Assembly (NCBI RefSeq): GCF_024323335.1
Contig: NC_066585.1
Span: 531,602,582-531,666,581, forward strand
Source: Lathyrus oleraceus
Lineage: Eukaryota > Streptophyta > Magnoliopsida > Fabales > Fabaceae
Direction of reading: 5' to 3'
DNA length: 64,000 nt
How positions within the stretch are numbered: the stretch's first letter is position 1; each line of letters opens with the position of its first letter. The notes beneath the pieces were generated by a model. That model saw nothing but the letters and a program-made list of their open reading frames with translations, ran no database searches and was not told where the DNA came from. Both the position numbers and the translations under genes were made by a program. Below are positions 40,775-51,209 of this stretch, piece after piece.

Positions 40775-42628
40775 ATGTCACAACATCCAACACCATCTGG
40801 TTCTAAAAAACCTACTCACAAGGATAGAACGCCTTCTATGGACTTTCTAGATAAAGATATTTTAGACGTGATTCCCATGTCTGTCATTCCAAGTGAAGCT
40901 TATGACTCCAACCATCCCATGGATGCATCTACGACTGCATGCCCTACTCAAGGTAACAGTTCTGATATCCCTTCCAGCTCTACTCATACCCCTAGTTCTA
41001 AGGACGACATGCATCACACTGATCGTGTCATAAGAAACCTAGTCACTAGGATTCTCAATGAAGGACATTCTGTAAAGGGAGTTTCTACTCCTTTATCAAG
41101 AAGGGACCCCTCTCTTGAGGTTGGACCTCATAATGAGAAGGATGATGATTCCTCTAGGTCTGAAAAGGATATGGCTGCTGAAGGTTTGTGCTCTTTAGGG
41201 CAAACTATGTCTGGTAAGAAATTTGTGGCATCACCTACTGCCAATGCTTCACAGTCTAAGAAGCATGATTCTGCAAAGAAGGTGATTGACCTAGAAGTTG
41301 ATAGTTAGGATGATCAAGATGATAGCTTGCTTCATCACTTGAAGCCTAGTGTGGCTAAGAGGATGAAGACTAGAAAGGGTAGGTATGTGGCTGAAATGAT
41401 GTCAGCCAAAACTGCTAAGAAGACTACTGGTGTAGGCCCTTCAAAATCTTGGAGCAAAGTTGAGGTGAAGAAGAGGAAAGTGAGAGAAATTTCTGAGTTA
41501 GATGAAGATGTTGAAGAAGATGTCCCTGACATCTCCCCTGTCAAGAGGACAACTGTTAGGAAGTCCCCTATAAAAGTTGTTGTTGTACACCTGGACAATA
41601 TTTCTTTCCATCTTGAAGATGGAGCAGCAAAATGGAAGTTTGTAATCCAAAGAAGGGTGACAGTGGAGAGAGAATTAGGAAAGGATGCTGTGGAGGTCAA
41701 AGAGGTCATGGACCTAATTAAAACTGTTGGATTAATGAAAACTGTTGCTGGGTTATCTCAGTGTTATGAAGGACTGGGTAAAGAATTTGTGGTCAACATT
41801 CCTGAAGACATTGCTGATAAAAACAACAAGGAATTTTGTAAAGTGTTTCTAAGAGGGAAATGTATCACATTTTCTCCAACTGTGATTAACAAGTTTCTAT
41901 GGAGAGGAACAGAAGGTGGATGTGAACTGGAAGCCACAAACAATGAGGTCTGTAGGGAAATCACAGCTAGACAGGTGAAGGAATGGCCTAGTAAGAAGCA
42001 TCTCCCTACTGGGAAGTTGACTGTGAAATATGTTATATTGCACAAGATAGGGTCAGCAAATTGGGTGCCTACCAACCACATCTCTACAATTTCAAATGCC
42101 CTTGGAAGGTTCATCTTTGCTGTTAGAACCAAGCTAAAATTTGATTATGGTAGATTTATGTTTGAACAAATTATCAAACATGCTTCTACAAATGCAGTAA
42201 AGCTGCCCATAGCTTTTCCCTCAATGATTTGTGGGATTATCTTGAGCCAGCACCATGGAATTCTGAGCACAAATGATCTTCCTAGTAGAAGAAAACCCCC
42301 TCTATCAGTTCACTACAAATTGTTTGAAGGCAGTCATGTCGAAGATATTGTGATGACATCTGCTGTGAAAAAGCCAGCCTCAAAAGGTGGTCTTATTGCT
42401 AAGCTGAAAGAAACTTGTAAAGAATTAGATACAAGGATAAGGGTAGCAAAAGCCAGGAAAGAAGCTTTGGATGCTCTGATTGCAAGCTTGGAGCAAGCTG
42501 AAAGAGATAATGTTGGACAGGCCAAGGAAACAGAAGCCCAAACCTCTAGTGAGAGGTCTGAATCTAAAGATGAAACAAGTGGCAGTTCTGGTTCTGATGT
42601 TGATGAAGATGCAAGCTCCTCTGACTAG
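40775..42628 (+). pseudogene. E2 env-like/extra 3' ORF
   Basis: Frame starts MSQHPTPSGSKKP at 40775 and runs to TAG at 42626-42628 with one in-frame stop (41306-41308). The N-terminal about 180 residues are Ser/Thr/Pro-rich and disordered. The middle (about 41570-42400) is a globular region I recognise as the 'putative plant transposon protein' type domain found in the 3' ORF of legume Maximus-like elements (blocks LGKDAVEVKEVMDLIKTVGL, FVVNIPEDIADKNN, LPTGKLTVKYVILHKIGSAN). The C-terminus is a heptad-like coiled coil (LKETCKELDTRIRVAKARKE) ending in a Ser/Asp/Glu tail. No clear signal peptide or transmembrane segment is visible, so an envelope role is by position only. Confidence 0.8.
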
Positions 42629-43241
42629 TTTTGTTGAAGTTGTCCCCCACTCTTCTGAAGGTGCGATGTGATGGTTGTTCTGTTTTTTTGGCAGTTATGT
42701 TCTGCTGCTTTAATATGTATTTTTCTGGTTTGATGGATTTTATCTCAGCTTATATAACTGTGTGTGTTCTGGGATCTGTAACACTTAACAATCTGCTTTG
42801 ATATTCTGTGTGACATTCTGTTTGTTTGGCTAAATAGACATTTATTTTGTCTCTTTGGTCTCTTTTGGCTAAAAAGGGGGAGAAGCAGCTAAAGTAGCTA
42901 TGCTATATACAGATGATGTTACAGATGTATGTTGGAGATAATCTGTTTACTACAGGTGATGTTGAAGGTGATGTTAGATAGGGAGGTGATGTTACAGGTG
43001 ATGCTAGATGGGGAGGTGTATGTTACAGGTGATGTTAAAGAGGAGAAGTGTTCTGTCTGTGTTGAGCAGACCAGTGCTAGCCTGAGGGGGAGGTGGAGCA
43101 CAAGCGCATGTGTGTTTAATATGTGTTTACTAGTTGCTATCTTAGCTAGTAATGTGTGTTTTATTACTTCTGTTGCTAAACTGATACTGTGATTATTCTC
43201 TTATGAAACAAATGATCTGATGTATGTTTTAGCCAAAATTT
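42629..43241 (+). other. E2 3' UTR with short tandem repeats
   Basis: No supported gene. At about 42905-43045 a motif of about 28-30 bp (GATGTTACAGGTGATG with variants, interspersed with AGGGGGAGG-like purine runs) recurs four to five times. Purine-rich 'GGGGGAG' islands before the true polypurine tract are common in this lineage. Confidence 0.6.
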
Positions 43242-43256
43242 TCCAAAGCGGGAGTT
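43242..43256 (+). other. E2 polypurine tract
   Basis: Purine-rich run CAAAGCGGGAGTT abutting the LTR start TGTTGG at 43257. It differs from the usual AAAGGGGGAG by a C, which may be decay. Confidence 0.75.
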
Positions 43257-44217
43257 TGTTGGTTCTATGTGTTGGCATCAATTTTGGTAAAACCTAGAAT
43301 TTTCACAAGGTGTCACAAGTGTTGTCTTGACATGTGATATCAAGTTCTTGCAGGGTGTTTAAAATATAGTTGTGCAGGATTTAGCTGAGATGTCAGACCC
43401 GATGTCAAGACACCTGTATACAAAACATTCAGTCTGAATGTTATGTATTTTGTGATTGCGCTTTTTATGCTAATCTATGTGTGATTGATGTGAAGATTGA
43501 ACGCGCCACTCAATCAGTAATTAAAACCAGATTAATTTATTTTCCAACAAGATATGATCAGCTGTCATAAGAAGATACAAATGGAAAATAGTTTTAGGAT
43601 TTTATGATGTCCAAGCCCAGTCAAACGCTTCTATATAAAAGGCATGGAAAACCTGGTTTTAACATACAAGAAATAACGAACTAAATAGTGAGAGAGAATA
43701 AGGGTTTTAGTCTTGTGTGCATTTGTGTATTGTGAGTCATTCATTCATCCATTGATGATTGAATTGGACTGACTTTTGAGTTGTAATTTGTCCACTCTAA
43801 TCTTTGAAGCATGAGTGTGTGTTTACTTGGTTGAAGCTTTTAAGCAAAATCAAGTATGTGTTTTTGAAGAGTGTCTTCTTTCATTGTAATATTTGTTTTT
43901 ACATCACTGTTGTGATTGATGGGGAGTGAGTAGGATCTCTTATCTAAGAGTTCTTAGATAGAAGTCACACGGGTAGAGATTATGTGAAAAGACTGTAACT
44001 TGAAGTAGTTTACTGAGAGTCTTTGAACTAATTATGCTTAGTGGATTTCCTTCCTGGCTTGGTAGCCCTCAGACGTAGGTGAGTTTGCACCGAACTGGGT
44101 TAACAATTGCTTGTGTCTCTTGTACTATTGTTCTTTATCTTTTATCCTGTTTATATTGTTCAGATATTAATGTCGTGACATTACCTTCGACATTTCATAT
44201 CAAATACCAGAATTTCA
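43257..44217 (+). repeat. E2 right (3') LTR, 961 bp
   Basis: Starts TGTTGGTTCTATG, ends CCAGAATTTCA, and is followed by CTACT. It has a single TATATAAAA box at 43632-43640 and lacks the 379-bp duplication of the left LTR. Confidence 0.95.
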
Positions 44218-44222
44218 CTACT

Positions 44223-44485
44223 AACCTTACTTTGTGTTTGCCAATTGGTCTATCTAGTTTTAGTTTCACCTTGAAAACCCATTTGACATTGATGGCTTTC
44301 TTGTTATTTGGAAGTTCAGTCAACTTCCAAGTCGTGTTTCTTTCTATAGCTCCAAGTTCTTCTTTCATGACCTTCAACCACACTTTCTTCTTGAGCACTT
44401 CTTCAGTACTCACTAGTTCAGACTCTACTAACATGACACATTGAATGAATTCTCCTTCAGAGTCTATTTCAGTATCTTGCAGCAT
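44223..44485 (-). pseudogene. E1 reverse transcriptase, N-terminal segment
   Basis: Minus-strand frame with the WLKVMKEELGAIERNTTWKL and NVKWVFKVKLK blocks that open copia reverse transcriptases. Cut at 44223 by E2, the family sequence continues in frame at 9122. Upstream the frame runs into the acidic linker. Confidence 0.88.
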
Positions 44486-45055
44486 GTCAAACTCTATAAA
44501 CCTTCTTAGTATTTGTCTGATTCTTTGTGGCCTTTGAACTTGTTCAGAATCTCTACAGACGCTGAAATAATAGAAGATGCTAAAACCCCAGAAGTACCAC
44601 CTTCAGAGTCTGGAATATTCCCAAAGTCTGGATCTCCACCAGAGTCTGAATCACCATCAGAATCTGGATCAGAATCAGAATCAAATTCACCTTCAAAGTC
44701 AGAGTTTCCTTTAGAGTCAGAGTCACCTTAAGAATCATCTTTTGATTCTGACTCATCTTTAGAACCTTATGATTCCGAAGTATCTCCATAGGTTAACTCT
44801 ACACCAGAGTTAGATTGATATTTTACTCCAATCCCACGCTTCTGATTGCTTCACAATAACATCTATTCTAAGTTCAACATTGTTACTCACAGGATAATAG
44901 AGCTTATAAGCACATGTATTATGGTACCCTACAAGCAACATAACTTTGCTTCTGTCATCCAACTTCCTTCACTTAGCATTTGAAACATGTTTATAACAAA
45001 CAGAACCAAACACGTTCAGATGGCTCACACTTTTCTTATATCCAGTCCACTTTAC
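44486..45055 (-). pseudogene. E1 integrase-RT linker, acidic low-complexity
   Basis: On the minus strand 44580-44760 encodes a Ser/Asp/Glu/Gly-rich repeat (SDSDPDSDGDSDSGGDPD-like) from reiterated TCAGAATC-type sequence. Copia elements commonly have an acidic, variable linker between integrase and reverse transcriptase. The rest of the stretch shows decayed integrase C-terminus with several stops. The Ser/Pro/Glu-rich open frame on the plus strand is its antisense. Confidence 0.65.
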
Positions 45056-45595
45056 TCAAGAAATAATTTCCTTCAACTTTTTGGTTGGACACTTGTTGAG
45101 CACATATGCTGCAGTAGCATTAGCTTCTCCCCACAAGGTGTGAGGTAGCTTCTTCTCCTTCAGCATAATCCTTGTCATATTAAGCAAAGTTCGGTTTCTT
45201 CTTTCAACAAGACCATTATGTTGAAGAGTGTATGGAGCAGTCACCTCATGCCCAATTCCATTCTCCTCACAGAACTGTCTGAACTCTATAGAGTTATACT
45301 CACTTCCACCATCAGTTCCGAGAATTTTCAGCTTCTGACCACTCTTATCATCAGCCTTGATTTTGAATTTCTTAAATTCAGCAAACACCTCGTATTTGAA
45401 ATTTATGAGGTATACCCATGTCATCCTTGTGAACTTATCAACAAATGACACAAAGTATTTATTCTCTCTAAGTGAAGTTATTGGAAATGGTTCCACCATA
45501 TCAGAATGCACCACACCCAGAACATGATTTGCTCTTGGAGGCATTTCAGATGCAAATGCATTTTTGGTTGCTTTCCTCTTATGCACACATTGCAT
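45056..45595 (-). pseudogene. E1 integrase core
   Basis: Open for 179 codons. LGVVHSDMVEPFPITSLREN carries the first catalytic Asp, VSFVDKFTRMTWVYLINFK follows, LGTDGGSEYNSIEF carries the second Asp, and YTLQHNGLVERRNRTL the Glu. The triad is intact although flanking regions have stops. The C-terminal WGEANATAAYVLNKCPTKKL block is present. Confidence 0.9.
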
Positions 45596-46092
45596 GACTT
45601 CTCTGGTTTCTTAATTGCAGGAATTCTATGTACCAACTTCTTTGAATTCATATGCCCTAAGCTTCTGAAGTTCAAATGACCAGATTTTTTGTGCCACATC
45701 TCATTTTCCTTCACAACACTTGTTGCACTAAGGCATTCAGAGTCTGCATTTTTAACATTCACTTTCAATGTTCTATTCTTCCCCTGTTCTGACTTCATAA
45801 TCAACTTCTGATAACAGTCATACAACTTCAAAACACTGTCCTTCATGGTAATTAAGAATATTTTCTCAATTAATTGACCTACACTCATCAGATTGCTTTT
45901 CATTCCAGGAACATACCATAGGTTCTGAATCAATGTTGATTTACCATTATTTAGAACTACTATGACATTTCCCACACCTTCAGCATAAAGGTATTTATCA
46001 TCAGCACAATTAATCTTTATCCTCTTACAAGAGTTAAAGTCAACCAACCGTTTCTTATTTCTAGTAAGATGATTTGAGCAGCCAGTGTCCAT
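45478..46092 (-). pseudogene. E1 protease and pre-integrase domain
   Basis: MDTGCSNHLTRNKKRL holds the D-T-G active site of copia proteases; the preceding conserved tryptophan is separated by a stop. NLWYVPGMKSNLMSVGQL is the following protease block. The gag-pre-integrase zinc domain has MWHKKSGHLNFRSLGHM and SCNVCIRGKQ. The frame overlaps the integrase frame, showing a frameshift between them. Confidence 0.88.
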
Positions 46093-46695
46093 ATACTACC
46101 AGTCTGCCAAATACGCATCATCAATTTCAAAAGCCATCAATAACACATATTCATCATCAAAATCTCTTCTAGCTATGTTTTCTTCTTCGTGCTTCTTTTC
46201 CTTGTTTGACCAACAATCAACAGCGAAGTGGTCAAACTTCTTACAACAATATTACTGAACTTTTCTCTTGTCATACTTCTCTTTCTCCTTCTGAACACTC
46301 TTCTGCCTTCCAGAAGTTGAGGTCTCATACTACTTACATAGAGACTGAAACTTCACCTTATTAACCGACGCATCACCGTCGTAGGACCATACCAATGTGT
46401 CCCACGCAGCCTTCGCCGTCGTCGAATAAGCGATTTTCTCAAACACATTCACATCCACACGCTGATGGATATAGAACAACACCTTCTGATCCTTCTTCCT
46501 CATATCATGTTGAGCATTTCTCTGCGCATCCGTTGCATTTACTGGAAGTACAACCAGAATGTAACCGTCGTTGACGAGATCAAGAACATCTTGAGCGCCG
46601 AACAACACACGTATTTGAATCATCCACTGATTCCAGTTCTTGCCATCTAACAGTGGAAGCATGGTACTCAGATTACTATTTCTGTTCATTTTCAA
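46093..46695 (-). pseudogene. E1 gag, internally deleted
   Basis: The N-terminal 120 residues (46695 to 46330) contain LPLLDGKNWNQWMIQIRVLF and TAKAAWDTL, the UBN2-type copia gag. A stop follows, and the next readable block (about 46230-46290) is a degenerate zinc knuckle (YCCKKFDHFAVDCW). Most of the gag middle is absent, so it is an internal deletion as well as nonsense damage. Confidence 0.82.
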
Positions 46696-46867
46696 CCTTG
46701 TGCATTACACTTAGATCTCACCAAACAATAGTGTTTCCCAATCCCGCAAAATCAAGAAATATTATTTTGTTATGATTCCGATCAAAAGTTCAACACGAAC
46801 TCAAGAAATGAAATCAATCACACAACGCCTAACCGTTCACTCGTGTTTCCTTATGGATCTGAACTGA

Positions 46868-46883
46868 AGCTCTAGATACCAAT
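46868..46883 (-). other. E1 primer binding site
   Basis: Minus strand ATTGGTATCTAGAGCT next to the LTR end. It differs from the canonical TGGTATCAGAGC by an inserted T, so it is probably a decayed initiator tRNA-Met site, or a variant also known in some copia elements. Confidence 0.7.
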
Positions 46884-47152
46884 TGTTGGTGCACAAGGTA
46901 AAAAAATGAAGATGGAGGATGAGGGAGAGAGAGAGACAGAGAGAGAAAGAAAGAGAGAGAAAGAGAGAGAATAAGAAAATTCTAACAAACTTCCTCTAAT
47001 AATTCCATTAACGGTTACACACAGAAATTAGTTGCGCACACATTGCACTACAATATTCAGTGGATACAACTGTTGACAGTTACAACACTATATATACACA
47101 AATAATAATGCCACATATGCAAAATACTAAAATACTGAATTATCCTTCAACA
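46884..47152 (-). repeat. E1 5' LTR, 269 bp
   Basis: Ends are TGTTG and CAACA on the plus strand, an inverted pair, with the primer binding site on the left. It contains a TATATATA box (47089-47096) and a GA microsatellite (about 46918-46973), which transcribes as a CT-rich leader. TTGAC follows at 47153. Confidence 0.75.
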
Positions 47153-47639
47153 TTGACCCACTAGGTTAGATCTTCAAAATCAGACTATAACCTCACTCCT
47201 AAGCAATGATAGTAGATTGCCTCTTTACTCTGATTTGTATTCACGTTTCTGTTTTAACAAATCTCACATAAGTAATTTCATGTAACTCTTAACAAAAGAG
47301 AGAAACTAGAAAAATAGTGTAGGAATAGTCATTTATATTGCAAATCATAAAATAGTACAAGGAACTAATTCATAGGAAAAGTCCTCATGATTTGGAACAA
47401 TGAAAATGCAACCCATAACAACATTTCCACTCAATTATTTTTCAAACAGATTTGTGTTGATTATGCATCAACTTCATAGACAGTTCAACAAAATTTCCTT
47501 AAAATTGTTGACCCGTTCCACACTTGAAGACACGGTGTTGATTGCCTATATCTGCAACTTTATAAAACAACTAATTGACACTAAGAAAGAGTAAATAACA
47601 ATGAAAATTACATTACATTCATTGTTTTCCTTCCTTTTA

Positions 47640-48548
47640 TGATTATACTACATATATATTAGTTTCCAAATCACTTTTATCTCTACCAAATGTCGTGAGC
47701 ATTTTATTAAACCAACTTATTAATTTCTTGTTATGCTCTATCAACAACCACTTGTCACTCATTCAAAGATATTTTGTCTTCATAACTTTTTTGTGAGTAT
47801 CTATGCAATGTTGAACTTCATCAAGATTATTCCATATATAGAAATGTGCTTCAAGAACTACATCCCGATCCATTGACTTAACATTTAAACCTTGGGTACC
47901 TCTACCTCCATATATTTCATCATGACGAGACTTTGGAGTTCCTATAGACTATGTTTCCGACAAATAGTTTGAACAAAATTTAACAACTTCTTCTATGATG
48001 TACTTTTCAACGATCAGAGCTTCAGGTCAGTGATGATTCTTCGTATATCCTTTAAATATCTTCATGTATCGCTCTATTGGATACATCCACCTTAAATAAA
48101 TTGAACCACAAAATTTGATTTCTCTGACTAGATAAACAAGTAAGTGAATCATAATGTCAAAAAATGATGGAGGGAAATACATCTTCAATTGACACAAGAT
48201 TATTGCAACCTCATCTTCTAATTCATCTAATTTTTTGAAATCAAGAACTTTATTAAATATAGCATTGAAGAATAAGCACAATCTGGTTATAGTTACTCTT
48301 ACATTTTTTAGAAGGATGTCACAGATAGCCACTGGTAGAAGTTGTTGCATCAAGACATGATAATAATGAGATTTTAAGCTGATTAACTTGAGATCTTTCA
48401 TTGATACAAATTTCTTGATGTTTGATGAGTAACCTTGGGGAATTTTGATATCATGCAAACACTCGCAAAAACTTTTATTTTCCTTTTTAGATAGAGTGTG
48501 ACATGCTGGAGGCAAATAAGTTTTGTTTCCTCTATCTTCTAGAGTCAA
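47640..48548 (-). pseudogene. CACTA transposase C-terminal region (DUF4218-like)
   Basis: The open part 48027-48548 shows blocks HYYHVLMQQLLPVAI, KMYFPPSFFDIMIHLLVYLV and YLRWMYPIERYMKIFKGY, which are highly characteristic of the DUF4218 part of plant CACTA transposases. Fragments of the following segment are readable to about 47640 in shifted frames with stops. The protein would act with the TNP2 part in transposition; it is clearly inactive here. Confidence 0.88.
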
Positions 48549-48559
48549 CTATTATCGTA

Positions 48560-50253
48560 TATTCATCTCCGCCATATCTAAACAAGAGTTCTTATTATCT
48601 TTAGCCTTTCCTGAAATTTTTAGAAGTGTTCCTATCAAACTATCACACATCTTTTTCTCCACATGCATCACATCAATATAATGTCTAATATCGAGGTTAG
48701 ACCAATATGGAAGATAAAAAAACACCGATCTCTTTTTCTAAATATTTCTCTCAACGGGGCCTTTTTTATTCTTTCCAAAGACAAAAGTAAGGTGTTGTTG
48801 TCGTAGATATACTTCATTGTCAGTTCAAGGTTTAGGAGCGATTTCAAATTTCTTCTCTCCGTTAAAAGCCTTCCGTAATCTACTATAAGGATGATTGGAT
48901 TTTAGAAATTTCGGATGCCCAAGGTAAACTTTTTTTTTCAAACTCAAGTTGGTGAAAACAAGTATTAGATTCACATATAGGACATACTTTATGTCCTTTA
49001 ACATTGTATCCAACTAAATTATCATATGTAGAAAAGTCGTTAATTGTGAAAAATAACATTGCATTCATCTTAAACTTTTCACCAAAATATGCATAATCAA
49101 AGTTAGTGGCCTCGTCTCACAAAAGTCTTAAATCATCAATTAATAGACTTAGATAAACATCTATGTCGTTTCCAGATTATTTTGGTCTAGAAATCATCAT
49201 ACTTAATAATATATACTTGTGTTTCATGCACAACCAAGGAGATATGTTATAAATCATGAGAAGAACAAGCCACAAAGAATGGTTAGTCCTCACATTACCA
49301 AAGGGGTTCATTCCATCCATGGAAAGCCCAAACCTAAGGTTTCTTGGCTCAAACCCAAAATCCAGAAACAACGAATCAATTTTCTTCCATTGTAAAGAAT
49401 CAACCACATGGCGAATGTTTCCATCACGTTTTCTTTCATCTGTATGTCATCTAATATTCTCTGCGTCATTCGCATTAGAAAAAAGTCTCTTGAACCTTGA
49501 AATTATTGACAAGTAGCATAACACTTTAGCAGGAGGTCGCTTCTTGCTAACATTGTCATTGTCATCACCATTGTTGTCCTTCAAATTGTAGCGTGACTCA
49601 CCATACTCTAGACATTGATCCAAATTTTCATATTTTTCATGTGTAATATGCAATCATTAGGGCATGTATGTATTTTGATATACTTTAAACTCATTGGGCA
49701 CAATATATTCTTGGCTTCATAACAACGATCCGACAAATTGTCATCTTCTGGTAGCATTTGTTTCAATAAATCAAGCAATTTTGTGAAACTTTTATTCGAC
49801 CACCCACTTTTTGCCTTCAGATTAAATTTTTTTTAGCAATGCAGACAATCGTGTAAAACTTATGCACCTCTTATATAAAGGCGCATCCTTATCACTACAT
49901 AAAGTATCATGAATATGGGAATTCATAAAAGACAATTCTCCAATATCACATATTATATCTTCTAGTCGATCATCCATATCTTCATCAACTTCATGCATTT
50001 GTGACGTTGCATTATGATTTTTACCCACTTCTCCATGCCACGTCCATGTTGTATAATTTTGACATATTCCATCACAATATACGGGTGTAATATTTCTTCC
50101 TTTAACCGTTTTTTGATATTCCCGCAATTAACATAAGGATAATAAAAGAGACCATTATTATCAGAAATATTGTTTCGTGAATTCAAGGAATTCAAGATCT
50201 CATTTCTCATACACCAAACATAATCTATCATCTTTCATCCAATTACGATCCAT
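48560..50253 (-). pseudogene. CACTA transposase TNP2-like N-terminal and core regions
   Basis: A start codon at 50253 opens the MDRNWM block of the transposase-associated domain, quickly hit by a stop; WTWHGE near 50030 is its end. PPAKVLCYLSIISRFKRLF (about 49520) begins the TNP2 (Transposase_21) core, and FEPRNLRFGLSMDGMNPFGN with IYNISPWLCMKHKYILLSMM (49177-49407) is its hallmark, containing one of the acidic residues expected in the catalytic core. Later blocks (KVCPICESNTC near 48960) continue to 48560. At least five frames or stops separate the blocks, so this is an old pseudogene. Confidence 0.88.
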
Positions 50254-50869
50254 AATAAATTCTGAAACTTATATCAAAAGACAATGTGAATGGCACACTA
50301 ATGTTACACACATAACATACTAATATATCCATCACAAAAATATAAAACCAAAACCTAAAGCATATTTATGACCAGCCTCTACAATTCTTGACATCAATCA
50401 ACAACCCAACAATTTCATTTGGAAAACAAAAACCTAAAGCATATTCATATCACATGTCTTTCTTCATTTGCAATAGAGTTATAACAACAAAAACATCACA
50501 ATGGGATAACATGACACATGACCATATCACATAGCCTTATTACAACAAAAACCAAAACACAAAGTAATCCAATTGTAACAAAACGAAAATCCACACCACA
50601 TAAAGGAAAAATTCAGCACAATGCGAGAGAGTGAGATGAAGAAATGAATAATGAAGAAGGAACAGAGAAAGGTAGTGTACCTTACTTCAAAGAGGAGGAA
50701 GAGACAAAGAAATAATTTTTGTTCCAAGAAATAAATGAAGATGGTGAAGATTTGACGTTCCAAGAAATGAATGAAATGGTGAAGATGAAGATTTTGTTAT
50801 CGCCGTCGTCTGATTCGCTAGGGTATGTGTTATGAAGGAAATAAAAAATCTGTTATGTTTTAATTTTGT
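50254..50869 (-). other. CACTA 5' untranslated region, nothing else seen
   Basis: A/T-rich stretch between the transposase start and the subterminal repeats. Short open frames here have no recognisable similarity. Confidence 0.4.
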
Positions 50870-51209
50870 ATGAAAAAATTTCACAATGGTTGCAAATATC
50901 AACCATATTGAAATATGACACGTATTATCACAGTTGATACAAGCAACTGTAGTTAATAGTTTTTCAATTTTTATTTAACAATACATGTTAAAGGACACAC
51001 GATTTTTTATTGAAAAAATAAAAAATTGTTGATGATGGAATTTGAAACTTGTAACCCTTAGTTTATCACCACAGTTGTTATTATGAACCGTGATGAAAAG
51101 TATTTTAATAAAATTAAAAAAACCAGGCACGTTAAAAATGAGATATTACTACGGTTGACAAAATGGTTGTAGTAATATTGTGTTATGAAAGATATATTTT
51201 ATAATAGTG
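50870..51209 (-). repeat. CACTA subterminal palindromic repeats and terminus
   Basis: Four short imperfect palindromes related to CAACGGTTG-type sequence lie in the last 340 bp: GGTTG/TCAACC near 50889-50903, CAGTTGAT/AGCAACTG near 50930-50960, CAGTTG/AACCGTG near 51072-51096, and CTACGGTTG/GGTTGTAG near 51150-51175. The array ends in TAGTG at 51205-51209. Subterminal repeats are the binding sites of CACTA-encoded TNPA-like proteins. Confidence 0.7.

Larger units (their letters stand above)
9123..44217 (+). mobile_element. E2: SIRE1/Maximus-like Ty1-copia element, split by E3
   Basis: Order on the plus strand: LTR (9123-10462), primer binding site, gag, protease, integrase, reverse transcriptase, RNase H, env-like ORF, polypurine tract, LTR (43257-44217). 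The protease-integrase-RT-RNase H order is that of Ty1-copia. Two CCHC knuckles in gag and a long extra 3' ORF behind a UAG-CAA-UUA stop point to the SIRE1/Maximus lineage. The Ogre E3 interrupts RNase H at 15093-40546; without it E2 is about 9.6 kb. Many stops and frameshifts make it non-functional. About 15 differences over 379 bp of compared LTR (near 4 percent) suggest an age on the order of one to two million years under a commonly used plant LTR rate. Confidence 0.95.
44218..47152 (-). mobile_element. E1: older Ty1-copia element, 5' two thirds (rest at 8946-9122)
   Basis: Reading leftwards on the minus strand: 5' LTR (46884-47152), primer binding site, gag, protease, integrase, acidic linker, reverse transcriptase start; the reverse transcriptase continues at 9122 beyond E2. 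The order and short LTR fit a Tnt1/Tork-like copia. Several stops and an internal gag deletion are present. The 3' LTR and RNase H are outside the window, displaced by the unclassified LTR and element A. The 5' LTR is followed on the right by TTGAC (47153-47157), the expected target duplication. Confidence 0.88.
47153..51209 (-). mobile_element. CACTA (En/Spm-type) DNA transposon, 5' part, decayed
   Basis: Read on the minus strand the terminus CACTATTATAAAATAT begins at 51209, followed by subterminal palindromes and a TNP2-like transposase remnant in several frames (50253 down to about 47640). The 3-bp flank is AAT (51210-51212). The other CACTA terminus is not found before E1, so E1 probably inserted in the transposon and the rest lies left of the window. 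47153-47640 is A/T-rich with nothing I recognise. Confidence 0.8.

Noticed and set aside
44513..44731. Plus-strand Ser/Pro/Glu-rich open frame
   Set aside because: It is the antisense of the acidic linker of the minus-strand copia E1.
46918..46973. GA microsatellite as an independent regulatory element
   Set aside because: It lies in the short E1 LTR and is sufficiently explained as a CT-rich leader of that element; no evidence for a separate role.
47046..47064. CACTACAATATTCAGTGG as the missing left CACTA terminus
   Set aside because: It lies inside the E1 LTR, does not match the right terminus CACTATTATAAAATAT, and has no subterminal palindromes or AAT flank.
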